Shown here piece by piece: positions 52,829-61,946 of a stretch of DNA of 64,000 nt (position 1 is the first letter of the stretch; each line of letters begins with the position of its first letter). The notes beneath the pieces are model-generated. The model made no database searches, was not told where the DNA came from, and saw nothing but the letters and a program-made list of their open reading frames with translations. The DNA is taken from NCBI RefSeq assembly GCF_036985595.1, contig NZ_BTPU01000039.1, positions 1-64,000 of the forward strand, given 5' to 3'. Source of the DNA: Vallitalea maricola (GTDB taxonomy: Bacteria > Bacillota > Clostridia > Lachnospirales > Vallitaleaceae). The position numbers and the translations under genes are program-made.

Positions 52829-53874
52829 TATTCCACCCCTAATTCAATCAGTTTGTCTAAGATGCTGCTAAATGACAACCCGATGCCTTTCATCATATTT
52901 GGATAGCGGCTGTGAGAAGTGAATCCTGGTATTGTATTAACTTCGTTGAAGATTATCTTGTCATCATCTAAAAACATATCTACTCTCGCAAATCCTTTAC
53001 AGCCTAATGTTCTATAAATCAGTTTTGCTGTTTCTTTTACACGAGCTGTTGTTTCCTTATCTATACGTGCTGGTAAATGAATTTGTGAACTTTCTAAAGA
53101 GTACTTTTCAATATTATCAAAAAATCCATGACTTAATTCAATTTCATCTACTTCTCCTACCATTAAATCGTCATTGCCTAATATTGCACACCCCACTTCA
53201 AAGCCATTAATGTTTTCTTCTATTATTACTTGATTATCGTGTTCGAATGCAAGATTAACCGCTTCTAACAGATTCCCTTTATCATTTACTTTTGTAATAC
53301 CGAAAGATGAACCTGCTTTGAGAGGTTTCACAAATAAAGGATAGTTAAGATGTTGTATTTTTCTATTCAAAGACTTATCATTCTCCATACTTGAGATGAC
53401 AATTCCTTCAGGTATTGATATACCTGCTTCTTTAGCAAGTTTATGAGCAATATCCTTATTCATGCACAAAGCAGAACTAAGTGTATCACACCCTATAAGT
53501 GGAATTCCTGCTAACTCAATCAATCCTTGAACAGTACCGTCTTCGCCATTTTTCCCATGTAATACAGGAAATGCAGCATCGATTTTTGTAAATTTATTAA
53601 CACTTCCTGTTAATTCAATAATCCCGCCCAGATTACGATTAGGTGATATGACAACAGGTACACATTCATCTTCATTGAGATACCATGTATCATTGAGTAT
53701 GTTGTTTGTTGTACCATAATATCTGAACCAGTTCCCTTCTCTTGTAATTCCTATAAGTACTTTTTCATATATTTCATCATTGATATTTCTAATGATTGAA
53801 TTGGCAGATTGTAAAGATACGTTATATTCTGTTGAATATCCTCCAAATAAAATTGCTATTTTTTTCTTCATCAT
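52828..53874 (-). CDS. vanG: VanG-type D-alanine--D-serine ligase
   Basis: 348 residues; an ATP-grasp ligase making D-Ala-D-Ser (or related) ends for peptidoglycan precursors. It shows IAILFGGYSTEYNVSLQSA, FPVLHGKNGEDGTVQGLIEL, PLFVKPLKAGSSFGITKV, the omega-loop EKYSLESSQIHLPARI and the end EVNTIPGFTSHSRYPNMM. The whole pattern resembles VanG rather than VanA/VanB, and there is no VanH lactate dehydrogenase. The frame opens 37 codons earlier, but AAGGAGA is eight bases before the ATG at 53874. It is the first gene of the effector operon. Confidence 0.92.
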   Translation of the reverse strand: MMKKKIAILFGGYSTEYNVSLQSANSIIRNINDEIYEKVLIGITREGNWFRYYGTTNNILNDTWYLNEDECVPVVISPNRNLGGIIELTGSVNKFTKIDAAFPVLHGKNGEDGTVQGLIELAGIPLIGCDTLSSALCMNKDIAHKLAKEAGISIPEGIVISSMENDKSLNRKIQHLNYPLFVKPLKAGSSFGITKVNDKGNLLEAVNLAFEHDNQVIIEENINGFEVGCAILGNDDLMVGEVDEIELSHGFFDNIEKYSLESSQIHLPARIDKETTARVKETAKLIYRTLGCKGFARVDMFLDDDKIIFNEVNTIPGFTSHSRYPNMMKGIGLSFSSILDKLIELGVE

Positions 53875-53977
53875 ATTTTTTGTCTCCTTCTTAGCTATTT
53901 GAATAATAATAAAATACACATGTTCTGGCACATGCATTCCTAAAATACTTCTTTGCCTAATAGCAGTACTAAAGACA

Positions 53978-54026
53978 AAGAGCATTCTAATTTAGTAATA
54001 ATTATACTAAAACATAGAATGCTCTT
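53978..54026 (-). other. Strong hairpin in the van effector leader
   Basis: AAGAGCATTCTA/TAGAATGCTCTT (53978-53989 with 54015-54026) with a further inner TTTAGTA/TACTAAA stem. It begins about where transcription from the effector promoter should start and could be a terminator for vanRS, a 5' stabilising hairpin or an attenuator. Confidence 0.65.
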
Positions 54027-54033
54027 CTTAAAT

Positions 54034-54078
54034 ATTATATAAAGATATTCTTATTATTTTATAAAGAAATTCTTACGA
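54034..54078 (-). promoter_or_regulatory. Van effector promoter with two VanR-like direct repeats
   Basis: On the minus strand TAAGAATTTCTTTATA (54075-54060) and TAAGAATATCTTTATA (54053-54038) are direct repeats 22 bases apart, with TCGTAAGAATTT at the first. A TATAAT -10 (54039-54034) follows, and no good -35 is visible, as expected for a promoter activated by an OmpR-type regulator such as VanR. The TCGTA-GAA pattern resembles VanR sites as I remember them; binding is inference. Confidence 0.5.
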
Positions 54079-54083
54079 TTTTC

Positions 54084-55187
54084 CTACAAAGAATTTGGTA
54101 TCATAACTTCAAACCTAGTTATTTCCTTTTCACTGAATGCACTTATAGTTCCTTTATGAAGCTCTATTATTTCTTTTGCTATAGCAAGTCCCAAACCAGC
54201 ACCACCTGTTTTGGTCGTACGAGATGTATCTAACCTATAGAATTGCTCAAAAATCCTGTTTAATTTCTCTTTTGAAATTGTATTCCCCTGATTATTGAAG
54301 CAGAGTTTTACGCTATCTTTCAATTGTGTAACTGATATTTCTATTGTACTATGTTCAAAGCTGTAATTTATAGCATTACGAATTAAATTATCAAATACAC
54401 GCTGCATTTTATTGACATCAAACCTAATATTAATATCTGCCGTTATCTTTAAAGAGCATTTCAAGTCCTTTTCTTCTAACATTGGTTTAAATTCATAAGT
54501 AATCTGCTCCATCATACGATTAAGATTAACTCTACTAATATCCAAAGTCAGGTTTGTAAGATTAAAACGAGTAATCTCAAAAAATTCGTTGATCAGATCT
54601 TCCAGACGTTCTGCTTTATCCAATGAAATAGAAAGATATTTTATACGAAGCTCCTCTGATATCTGCTGTTCATCTCTTAGAAGAGTGAGATACCCAATAA
54701 CTGATGTAAGTGGTGTTTTCAAATCATGAGCCAAATAGATGACAAGGTCATTTTTTCTTTGCTCTGCTTCTCTTGCAGCACGTTCATTTTTTCTTAAGTT
54801 AAATCTTATTTCATTCATTTGTTTTTCAACTTCATTTAATTCAGCTGGAAGTTCTATCAATTCATCTTTTGAAGTGTAGATAGTTTCTGTTGCTTGAATA
54901 ATCTTTTCTAGATAACCAATTACTCTGACCCAATAAATTATAAATAAAATAATAAAGCCTATACTCCAAATAAAAATTAGGAAAACAACACTATCTGTAA
55001 GTTTAAGTAATCTATAAAGTACTGAATTACTTCTCCAAATAATCATAGAACATATTTCTCTCCCAGCAAAATATACAGCTAATAAAGCAATTGAATATAT
55101 ACCTATTGCAGTAATAAAATTTATAAAAAATCTAATAGAAAATCTGCGTTTAAAATTTTTCAATCTATTATTCAATTTGATAGCCAA
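54084..55187 (-). CDS. vanS: VanS sensor histidine kinase
   Basis: A 367-residue membrane histidine kinase. Two spans (about residues 22-42 and 66-88) enclose a very short outer loop, as in VanG/VanB-like VanS proteins that lack a large sensor domain. The phosphorylated histidine is His154 in YLAHDLKTPLTSVIGYL; N-box NLIRNAINYSFEHSTI, and ATP-binding TGGAGLGLAIAKEII are intact. It should sense glycopeptide-induced wall changes and phosphorylate VanR. It overlaps vanR by 20 bases, indicating coupled translation. Confidence 0.9.
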   Translation of the reverse strand: MAIKLNNRLKNFKRRFSIRFFINFITAIGIYSIALLAVYFAGREICSMIIWRSNSVLYRLLKLTDSVVFLIFIWSIGFIILFIIYWVRVIGYLEKIIQATETIYTSKDELIELPAELNEVEKQMNEIRFNLRKNERAAREAEQRKNDLVIYLAHDLKTPLTSVIGYLTLLRDEQQISEELRIKYLSISLDKAERLEDLINEFFEITRFNLTNLTLDISRVNLNRMMEQITYEFKPMLEEKDLKCSLKITADINIRFDVNKMQRVFDNLIRNAINYSFEHSTIEISVTQLKDSVKLCFNNQGNTISKEKLNRIFEQFYRLDTSRTTKTGGAGLGLAIAKEIIELHKGTISAFSEKEITRFEVMIPNSL

Positions 55188-55869
55188 CCCCCCATACAGT
55201 TTTTATGAATTTTGGTTTCCTTGAAGGTTCATTCATTTTTTCTCTAAGACGTCCTATATGAGCCATAACGGTATTGTTGTTATCTAGATATTTCTGCCCC
55301 CATACTGCTTCAAACAATTCCTCAGATGAAACAACTTTTCCTTTATTTTCGCATAGATGCCAAAGAATAGAGAATTCAATAGGAGTCAGGGACAAAGACT
55401 TCCCTAGATATGTACATTTATGAGTATCTTTATTAATTACCATACCTCTTATATCATATCTATTAGTACATGTATCAACATCATCTGAATCCGTATGATT
55501 ATATAACATATACCTTCTTAACTGGGTTTTGACTCTTGCCACAACCTCCAAAGGGTTAAAAGGTTTGGTTATATAATCATCCGCTCCTATTGTCAATCCC
55601 ATTATCTTATCAATATCTTCTACTTTGGCAGTCAATAATATGATAGGATAAAAATATTTTTCCCTAATCTTTTTACAAATTGTAAAACCATCTGTATCAG
55701 GAAGCATTACATCCAATATAGCCAAATCCAATTTTTCTGTTTCTATGCAATTAAGTGCATCATTTCCATTATAGAATTTGTAAATGGTATATCCCTCATT
55801 TTTTAAATACAATTCTATCAAATCAGCAATTTCTTTTTCATCATCTACCAATAAAATCTTTTCTTTCAT
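55168..55869 (-). CDS. vanR: VanR response regulator (OmpR family)
   Basis: A 233-residue response regulator. The receiver domain has LLVDDEKEIADLIE, phospho-acceptor Asp53 in LAILDVMLPDTDGF and the lysine in ILLTAKVEDIDK. The C-terminal winged helix shows LSLTPIEFSILWHLCENKGK and TVMAHIGRLREKM with KTVWGVGYQIE. With vanS it forms the first operon of the van locus. A TATAAT lies at 55931-55936 on the minus strand, about 60 bases upstream, without a clear -35. Confidence 0.92.
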   Translation of the reverse strand: MKEKILLVDDEKEIADLIELYLKNEGYTIYKFYNGNDALNCIETEKLDLAILDVMLPDTDGFTICKKIREKYFYPIILLTAKVEDIDKIMGLTIGADDYITKPFNPLEVVARVKTQLRRYMLYNHTDSDDVDTCTNRYDIRGMVINKDTHKCTYLGKSLSLTPIEFSILWHLCENKGKVVSSEELFEAVWGQKYLDNNNTVMAHIGRLREKMNEPSRKPKFIKTVWGVGYQIE

Positions 55870-55987
55870 TACTTATATCTCCTATCATCACAAAAATATT
55901 ACTAAACCCTTATCATGTACTTTAAAATATATTATAACATATATAAAAATTAATTAATAAAAAAAGTTACTATGCATTCCAATAAGA

Positions 55988-56013
55988 AAGCCTACTTTAA
56001 TAAATAAAGTAGA
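55988..56013 (-). terminator. Terminator after the Nudix gene
   Basis: CTACTTTA/TAAAGTAG (55992-55999 with 56005-56012), then GCTTTCTTATT on the minus strand, below the Nudix stop. Confidence 0.7.
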
Positions 56014-56034
56014 CTAATTATGATCTGGCTTTCC

Positions 56035-56478
56035 CTAGATGTACTTTTTATTTCCCCACATGTTGCATTTTTTCAAATCCAAGTAATCATTATACGCTTG
56101 TTCTAATATTTGTTTCTCATTGCTGAATTTTAGTAAATGGTAAGCTTCATGATATTTGTAATACCCAGAATCAGTAAAAAATTCTTCTCTTTGTGGTCTG
56201 CTATAATAGCTATAGGCCTTCATTAGATACCAGTGTACATCCTTAACAACTGTATCATTGGAAATCATAAAGGAATATTGACTTTTCCCAACATATTTTA
56301 TAATATTTGCTTTAACGGAAGCTTCTTCACGTACTTCTCTTATAGCTGTATCATTATATTCTTCTTGGTCTTCAACAGTACCTTTGGGTAATACCCAGCC
56401 TTCGTATTTATGTTGATAAAGTAATAATATCTTACCTTTATGAATTACCACCCCGCCACAACTAACTGCTTCAATCAT
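56035..56478 (-). CDS. Nudix hydrolase
   Basis: A 147-residue Nudix (NUDT) family hydrolase that cleaves nucleoside diphosphates linked to another group. The Nudix box is GTVEDQEEYNDTAIREVREE (beginning residue 33), with the glutamates expected for metal binding; the usual final glycine is replaced (EEASV). The N-terminal CGGVVIHKGKILLLYQ strand and GWVLPKG lead into it. The substrate cannot be predicted. It is a single-gene unit with its own promoter and terminator. Confidence 0.9.
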   Translation of the reverse strand: MIEAVSCGGVVIHKGKILLLYQHKYEGWVLPKGTVEDQEEYNDTAIREVREEASVKANIIKYVGKSQYSFMISNDTVVKDVHWYLMKAYSYYSRPQREEFFTDSGYYKYHEAYHLLKFSNEKQILEQAYNDYLDLKKCNMWGNKKYI

Positions 56479-56545
56479 ATAAATGCCTCCTAGCTTTTGG
56501 GTAATTCATCTTAACATTTTTCAAATAAAATGTCTCGTCTTAAAA

Positions 56546-56574
56546 AGTATACAATTTTTTCAAACTTTTTTCAA
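56546..56574 (-). promoter_or_regulatory. Sigma-A promoter of the Nudix gene
   Basis: TTGAAA (56569-56574) and TATACT (56546-56551) on the minus strand with a 17-base spacer, about 70 bases upstream of the gene. Confidence 0.7.
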
Positions 56575-56651
56575 CTGTATATTTTTAACTACCGTACTTG
56601 TATATTACCATAACTATAACTTTATTATAATTATAAGAGTTCGTATAACTA

Positions 56652-58073
56652 TTATTTATTGATATATAGCTCAAAAAGCTGTTTTGCTATTGGTGCTGCA
56701 TATTTCGTACTTGTTCCAGAGTTTTCAACTATTATGGATACAGCTATCTGAGGATTATCAGCTGGTGCAAATCCTACATACCATGCATGAGGTTTATCTC
56801 CTGTATTTTCAGCTGAGCCTGTTTTACCAGCAACATCGATACCTTGGACAGCAGATGTCTTTCCAGTACCTTCACTTACAACCTTTTTCATGAATTCTTT
56901 TATTATACCTGCTTCTTCTACACTCATAAGCTCAGAATAGAATTCTGGAAGATTTTTAGTTATTAATTTTCCATTAGCATTTTCAACACTATCAATTAGA
57001 TAGGGTTTCATTAATATACCACCATTAGCTATAGCAGAAGATATTAAAGCATTATGGAATGGAGTTATTTCTGTTTTTCCTTGTCCTATGGCTGTTTCTG
57101 CTATATCTTTCACAGCAGATTCTTCACTTAGTTTAAACCTGCTGGTTCTAAAATGTAATGGATAAGGGAGTAACGTATCAAACAGTAAATCATTTGCAAC
57201 ATTTCTATAATTATGCATATTTAAGTTAGTCCCTATATGAGCAAATGCTGTATTACATGACATCTTAAATGCGTTTTCCAGATTTTCTTCTCCATGTTTC
57301 GTATTTGAATAACAATGGATCGTAGTTCCTTCAAATACGTCTTTACCATTGCAAGTATAGGTATAATCCTTCCAACCAGGATTTTCTCTTATAAATGCTA
57401 AAGCAGTAATTATTTTAAATGTAGAACCTGGTGGATACAAACCATGAGTAGCCTTATTCAATAGTGGAGAATTTTCTTCATCATTATTTAACTCAGTCCA
57501 ATTGCTCTCAATATAATTAGGATTAAAATCAGGCTTAGAAACCATACAAAGTATTTTCCCAGTTGATGGCTCTATAGCTACTATTGCACCTTTTTTATTA
57601 CCTAATAATTCATAAGCCTTCTTTTGTAAATCAGCATCTAAAGTAGTAACAACATTATCACCAACACTTTTTTTCTTAGATATTGACTGTACGGTTTTCT
57701 CTATTATTCCCACATTTGATTTCAATAAATCATAATTTACCAGAGCCTCTATACCTGTTTTACCTTGATGGGAATAACCTACAATATGTGAAAATATATT
57801 TTCATAAGGATATATTCTATATGACTTATCACCATCTACCATAGTTTCAGCTAAGACTTTTTTGTTAGTATCTAATATCTTACCTCTAACGATATTCTGT
57901 TCCAATTCTTCAATACGAGGATTATAAGAATTAATAACAACATTTGTACTATCAACATAAACAAATTTGATGATGTTCACGATTAATATTACAAAAAGTC
58001 CTATGAATATATATGAAATATTATTTAAACTTTTATTATCTTTTCTGTTTACTTGTTCTTTTTTTCTTTTCAT
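56652..58073 (-). CDS. Class B penicillin-binding protein (PBP2/PbpA/FtsI-like transpeptidase)
   Basis: About 473 residues; a membrane-anchored transpeptidase cross-linking peptidoglycan. After an N-terminal span (ISYIFIGLFVILIVNIIKFVY) comes the dimerisation-type domain (RGKILDTNKKVLAET) and the catalytic domain with PPGSTFKIITAL (active serine), SCNTAF (SxN) and GKTGSAEN (KTG). The start chosen is ATG 58073 with GGGTG before it; a GTG three codons earlier is possible. It overlaps the FtsW/RodA gene by 38 bases, as expected for a polymerase-transpeptidase pair. Confidence 0.92.
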   Translation of the reverse strand: MKRKKEQVNRKDNKSLNNISYIFIGLFVILIVNIIKFVYVDSTNVVINSYNPRIEELEQNIVRGKILDTNKKVLAETMVDGDKSYRIYPYENIFSHIVGYSHQGKTGIEALVNYDLLKSNVGIIEKTVQSISKKKSVGDNVVTTLDADLQKKAYELLGNKKGAIVAIEPSTGKILCMVSKPDFNPNYIESNWTELNNDEENSPLLNKATHGLYPPGSTFKIITALAFIRENPGWKDYTYTCNGKDVFEGTTIHCYSNTKHGEENLENAFKMSCNTAFAHIGTNLNMHNYRNVANDLLFDTLLPYPLHFRTSRFKLSEESAVKDIAETAIGQGKTEITPFHNALISSAIANGGILMKPYLIDSVENANGKLITKNLPEFYSELMSVEEAGIIKEFMKKVVSEGTGKTSAVQGIDVAGKTGSAENTGDKPHAWYVGFAPADNPQIAVSIIVENSGTSTKYAAPIAKQLFELYINK

Positions 58074-59424
58074 TTGTTTCACCCTTTTGATTCTTAATGT
58101 GAATACCTTCTAAGATACCTAACATTATTATTGACATTGTTAATGATGTACCTCCAGAACTTACAAAAGGTAAAGTAACTCCTGTAAGAGGTATAAGCTT
58201 AGTTACACCTGCAAGTATTAAGAACATCTGAAATGCAAACGTACAGCTTATCCCACTTGCCAATAATAAATAGAAATTATCCTTTGTACCTTTAGCAATT
58301 TTGATACCACTTAAGAAAAATAAAGCCATAATTATAATTAATAATATTGAAAATATATTACCAAATTCTTCGCAGATAGCTGCAAATATTATATCTGTTT
58401 CAACTGCTGGTATAACTTTTGGCATACCTTTTGTCAATCCTTTACCAAAAAAGCCTCCAGCACCTATTGCAAATAGTGATTGAGCTATCTGATATCCTTT
58501 TCTGTCAATATCAGCCCAAGGATTAATCCAAGCTTCAACTCTGTCCCTTACATGAGAATAATACTTATAAGCTATGAATGAACCTACAATTCCCCCTGAA
58601 AGACCTCCTAAAAAATAAAAAGGTTTATTAGTAGATATATAAATAACTGAAATAAATATTATAAAAAATATTAAAGCTGTTCCTAAGTCTTTTTGATATA
58701 CTAGTAAAAACATTAGTATCAATGATGGTATTGCTGCAATCACCACATGAATAATCTTATCCCTTTTTCTCATGTAAGCAGCTAAAAATAGAATAAATAG
58801 TATTTTTATTATTTCTGATGGTTGAAAGCTAAAATCTCCAATCAATATCCAGTTGGTAGCTCCATGTTTTTCAGTACCTACAAAGTTAACTGTAACAAGA
58901 AATATTATTGAAATACCAATATAAACCCACTCCAACTTATCAAGAAAAGTGAACCTATCAATAAATATAGGTACCAATATAGCGAATAGATATCCAAGTA
59001 TAGCCATAAGAAATTGTCTATAACCAACATTGTAATCTATCCTTGCTAATATTATAAAGGATATGGATATTAGATATAATGAAGTATTCCATAATAAATA
59101 GTTATACTCAGTATATAATTTCTTTAACAAGAACCAGATTATCATAAAAAATATAACTTGTTCTACATATAAAATCAATAAATCCAGTTTATGTTTATCA
59201 GATGCACCAATTAATATCATGAAACCAAGAAAATGTGTTATCAATAATGTTATTCTTTGATTTTTCAAATAAAAGTTTTCATTTGACCCCTGTATCATAG
59301 ATTTATTTTTTTTATTATTAACTGTTTTATATTTGCATCTATATAATTTATAACATAGATAAGTAAAATATATTGCTAATAATATAAATGTAAATCTAGA
59401 AATATTAATTATTATCTCGAACAT
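58036..59424 (-). CDS. FtsW/RodA/SpoVE family peptidoglycan polymerase
   Basis: A 462-residue SEDS-family glycosyltransferase with about ten membrane spans. Family marks are YQKDLGTALIFFIIFISVIY, the loop INPWADIDRKGYQIAQSLFA, FFGKGLTKGMPKVIPAVETD and the final PLTGVTLPFVSSGGTSLTMS. It polymerises glycan strands together with the class B PBP encoded immediately downstream. The N-terminal 100 residues carry additional spans. Whether it serves elongation or a special wall cannot be told. Confidence 0.93.
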   Translation of the reverse strand: MFEIIINISRFTFILLAIYFTYLCYKLYRCKYKTVNNKKNKSMIQGSNENFYLKNQRITLLITHFLGFMILIGASDKHKLDLLILYVEQVIFFMIIWFLLKKLYTEYNYLLWNTSLYLISISFIILARIDYNVGYRQFLMAILGYLFAILVPIFIDRFTFLDKLEWVYIGISIIFLVTVNFVGTEKHGATNWILIGDFSFQPSEIIKILFILFLAAYMRKRDKIIHVVIAAIPSLILMFLLVYQKDLGTALIFFIIFISVIYISTNKPFYFLGGLSGGIVGSFIAYKYYSHVRDRVEAWINPWADIDRKGYQIAQSLFAIGAGGFFGKGLTKGMPKVIPAVETDIIFAAICEEFGNIFSILLIIIMALFFLSGIKIAKGTKDNFYLLLASGISCTFAFQMFLILAGVTKLIPLTGVTLPFVSSGGTSLTMSIIMLGILEGIHIKNQKGETNEKKKRTSKQKR

Positions 59425-59434
59425 ATGTTCCCAC

Positions 59435-61831
59435 CTACTCTATACCTCTTAAAAAATGACCTCTATTAAATTCTTCCACACCAAGATTATCAAGTATGCT
59501 TTCTCTGTCATATTGTTTAACGTTACATATAATACTAAAAAATAAATTCATGATCTTAACTATCTGTTCTTTACTTTCACTAGTAAATTCTAATCTTAGA
59601 TTACTGATACCTAAATTATTAACTTTGTTTAATTGGTCTAATAATATTAATGGACTTGAGTTATAAATAACATTAATACAATTAATACATCTTCTATCTA
59701 CTAGAAACTTTTTTCCATATCTATCCTTTAAATAATATTTTTTATTATTATAACATAACTTCTTATTATTACTAGTATTATTTATAATACATTGCTTTGA
59801 TACCATTAGAGGAAGATATCCATAAACCATTATTTCGGATTGACTTGTGTCTAAATCGTTGATTTCTCTATTGTGTAGTTCAGGTGACAATGTTATACGT
59901 GATGCCCCTTCCTTTTTCCAAGCAGATATTGTCTCATTGTTAATAATGTTCATATTATAATCAATGATAATTTGTTTATTGGTACCTTTCAGCAAATACA
60001 TTTCACCGTATGTTCTAATCAAATAGCCCTCGACATCTAATTTTTCTATTTGTTTAAATTTCGTTATATATCTTTTTTGGATAGTTTCATCAAATATTCT
60101 TGGCAGAGCTACAAAAACATTTGCATTATAATTTTTACAGATATTAATGATTTTCTTGATATCTTCTATCTCTATTAGTTCACTCTCAATGTATACATCT
60201 TTTACATTAAAATCTTTTATAGCTTCTAGTTGTGCCATATTCCTAATTAAAACATTTACATTACACTCAGGCTTCTTTACTGTTTTCTTATCAATTTTAT
60301 AGCCGGGTAATTTTTTCGGTTCTCTTCTATATGAATCCAAAAGCATTTCTTCTAGATTCTCTAAAGCATTTCTTCTAAGCTTATTAATCTCACTAATAGG
60401 AATGAATATATTATCATCAATGTTTACATTCTTCATTACTAATTCAAATGGAAAATCCCCAGTTTTTTTGATCTGTTTAATTATTCTCTCCTCAGTAAGG
60501 GATTGATTTTTAGCTTTTTCAACAATACAGCCTGATTCTCTAATATTAAAATTGTTATAGTTCAATTCCAATTCAATTGCTTTGCCTTTATTAACTTTTA
60601 GATTACCTTCCACCTTTAACTTTTTATTTATTTTGATGATATTATTACCGATGTCATCATAAGTCTGTTTATTTTTAACCCTATAAACTAAATTACCTTG
60701 AAGGATATATTTGTTATAGTCTTTCAAAGTGATATTAGCACTATCTGACGGCTTTTTGATGGTAATAGATGGGAAAGGTTCATTACCTGTCCATATCTCT
60801 AATTTATCACCTTTATTTACTTTACTATTTAATTTTATTTCTATTGTTCTGCTTTTTTTATTAACATTAGTAACTTTTCCAATATAAGCACCTTGGTTAT
60901 TAGGCTTTTTCATTGACATTAAATCTGATTTATTATTGTAATACCCTGTAGAGAAGCCACCTCTATTGTATATTTCAAGAAGTAATTCCATATCTCTTTT
61001 ATCTACATCATAACCATTAGGATTTTCAAAATATCTATCTATATATTTTCTATATACTGATGTAACAGAAGCCACATATTCAGGACTTTTCATCCTTCCT
61101 TCAATTTTAAAAGATGTTATTCCTGCATTAATTAATTCAGGTAATAAATCAATTGTAGCAATATCTTTTGGACTTAGTAAATACTTACCGCCTGAATGAT
61201 TTATCTTTTTAGATTCTTCATATAGTGCATAAGGTAATCTGCATGTTCCTGCACATCTTCCCCTATTTCCACTTCTACCGCCTAAAATACTACTCATTAA
61301 ACATTGTCCTGAATATGAATAACACAATGCTCCATGAATAAAACATTCAATTTCTGTATCTGTATTGCTGGTAATATAGTTTATTTCTTTGAGGCTTGAT
61401 TCTCTACTTAATACAACCCGTTTAAAACCTAATTCATTAAGGTATTTTACTCCTTGTAGGTTATGAATTGTCATTTGAGTACTTGCATGTATCTCTAAAT
61501 CTTTAAATATGTCTCTAATAAGTTTACATATGCCGAAATCTTGTATGATTAAAGCGTCAACTCCTGCTTCATATATAATATTAATATAATTAATAAAATC
61601 CTCTATCTCTTTGTCCTTAAATAGAGTATTAACAGTTACATATATCTTTACACCTCTTAGATGGCAATACTTTATAGCTTTTATCAATTCTTCTGTATCA
61701 AAGTTAGAAGCATATGCTCTAGCACTAAATTGCTTACCTCCAACATAAACAGCATCACAACCAGCATTGATTGCTGCAATCATACTTTCAAATGAACCTG
61801 CTGGTGATAATAATTCTGGTTTATCATTCAT
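59435..61831 (-). CDS. U32 family peptidase with C-terminal DUF3656 region
   Basis: About 798 residues. The N-terminal U32 domain shows ELLSPAGSFESMIAAINAGC, YVGGKQFSARAYASNF and the family signature around CFIHGALCYSYSGQCLMSS with GRSGNRGRCAGTCRLPY (cysteines that bind iron-sulfur in U32-related hydroxylases). A long C-terminal extension is of the DUF3656 kind and holds another cysteine set (RRCINCINV). Relatives include collagenases and RNA hydroxylase (RlhA-like) proteins, so the true role may be RNA or tRNA modification. AAAGG precedes the ATG at 61831; a GTG three codons earlier is unlikely. Confidence 0.88.
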   Translation of the reverse strand: MNDKPELLSPAGSFESMIAAINAGCDAVYVGGKQFSARAYASNFDTEELIKAIKYCHLRGVKIYVTVNTLFKDKEIEDFINYINIIYEAGVDALIIQDFGICKLIRDIFKDLEIHASTQMTIHNLQGVKYLNELGFKRVVLSRESSLKEINYITSNTDTEIECFIHGALCYSYSGQCLMSSILGGRSGNRGRCAGTCRLPYALYEESKKINHSGGKYLLSPKDIATIDLLPELINAGITSFKIEGRMKSPEYVASVTSVYRKYIDRYFENPNGYDVDKRDMELLLEIYNRGGFSTGYYNNKSDLMSMKKPNNQGAYIGKVTNVNKKSRTIEIKLNSKVNKGDKLEIWTGNEPFPSITIKKPSDSANITLKDYNKYILQGNLVYRVKNKQTYDDIGNNIIKINKKLKVEGNLKVNKGKAIELELNYNNFNIRESGCIVEKAKNQSLTEERIIKQIKKTGDFPFELVMKNVNIDDNIFIPISEINKLRRNALENLEEMLLDSYRREPKKLPGYKIDKKTVKKPECNVNVLIRNMAQLEAIKDFNVKDVYIESELIEIEDIKKIINICKNYNANVFVALPRIFDETIQKRYITKFKQIEKLDVEGYLIRTYGEMYLLKGTNKQIIIDYNMNIINNETISAWKKEGASRITLSPELHNREINDLDTSQSEIMVYGYLPLMVSKQCIINNTSNNKKLCYNNKKYYLKDRYGKKFLVDRRCINCINVIYNSSPLILLDQLNKVNNLGISNLRLEFTSESKEQIVKIMNLFFSIICNVKQYDRESILDNLGVEEFNRGHFLRGIE

Positions 61832-61917
61832 AAATTTCACCTTTCTATATATATTAAACTTAAATGCGGATATCTATTATAAGAAACCGCAACATTATTT
61901 ACATTCTTGTGTAAAAC

Positions 61918-61946
61918 AAAAGTAGTAATATACATTATATTACTAC
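61918..61946 (-). terminator. Hairpin terminator at the end of zapA
   Basis: GTAGTAATATA/TATATTACTAC (61922-61932 with 61936-61946) followed on the minus strand by TTTTGTTTT; the stem includes the zapA stop codon. Confidence 0.75.

Noticed and set aside
52828..53985. VanA/VanB-type (D-lactate) resistance
   Set aside because: No VanH dehydrogenase, and the ligase pattern and VanXY/VanT partners fit the D-Ser type.
48490..56013. The van genes as a transposon or integrated element
   Set aside because: No transposase, integrase, terminal repeats or composition change was seen at either border.
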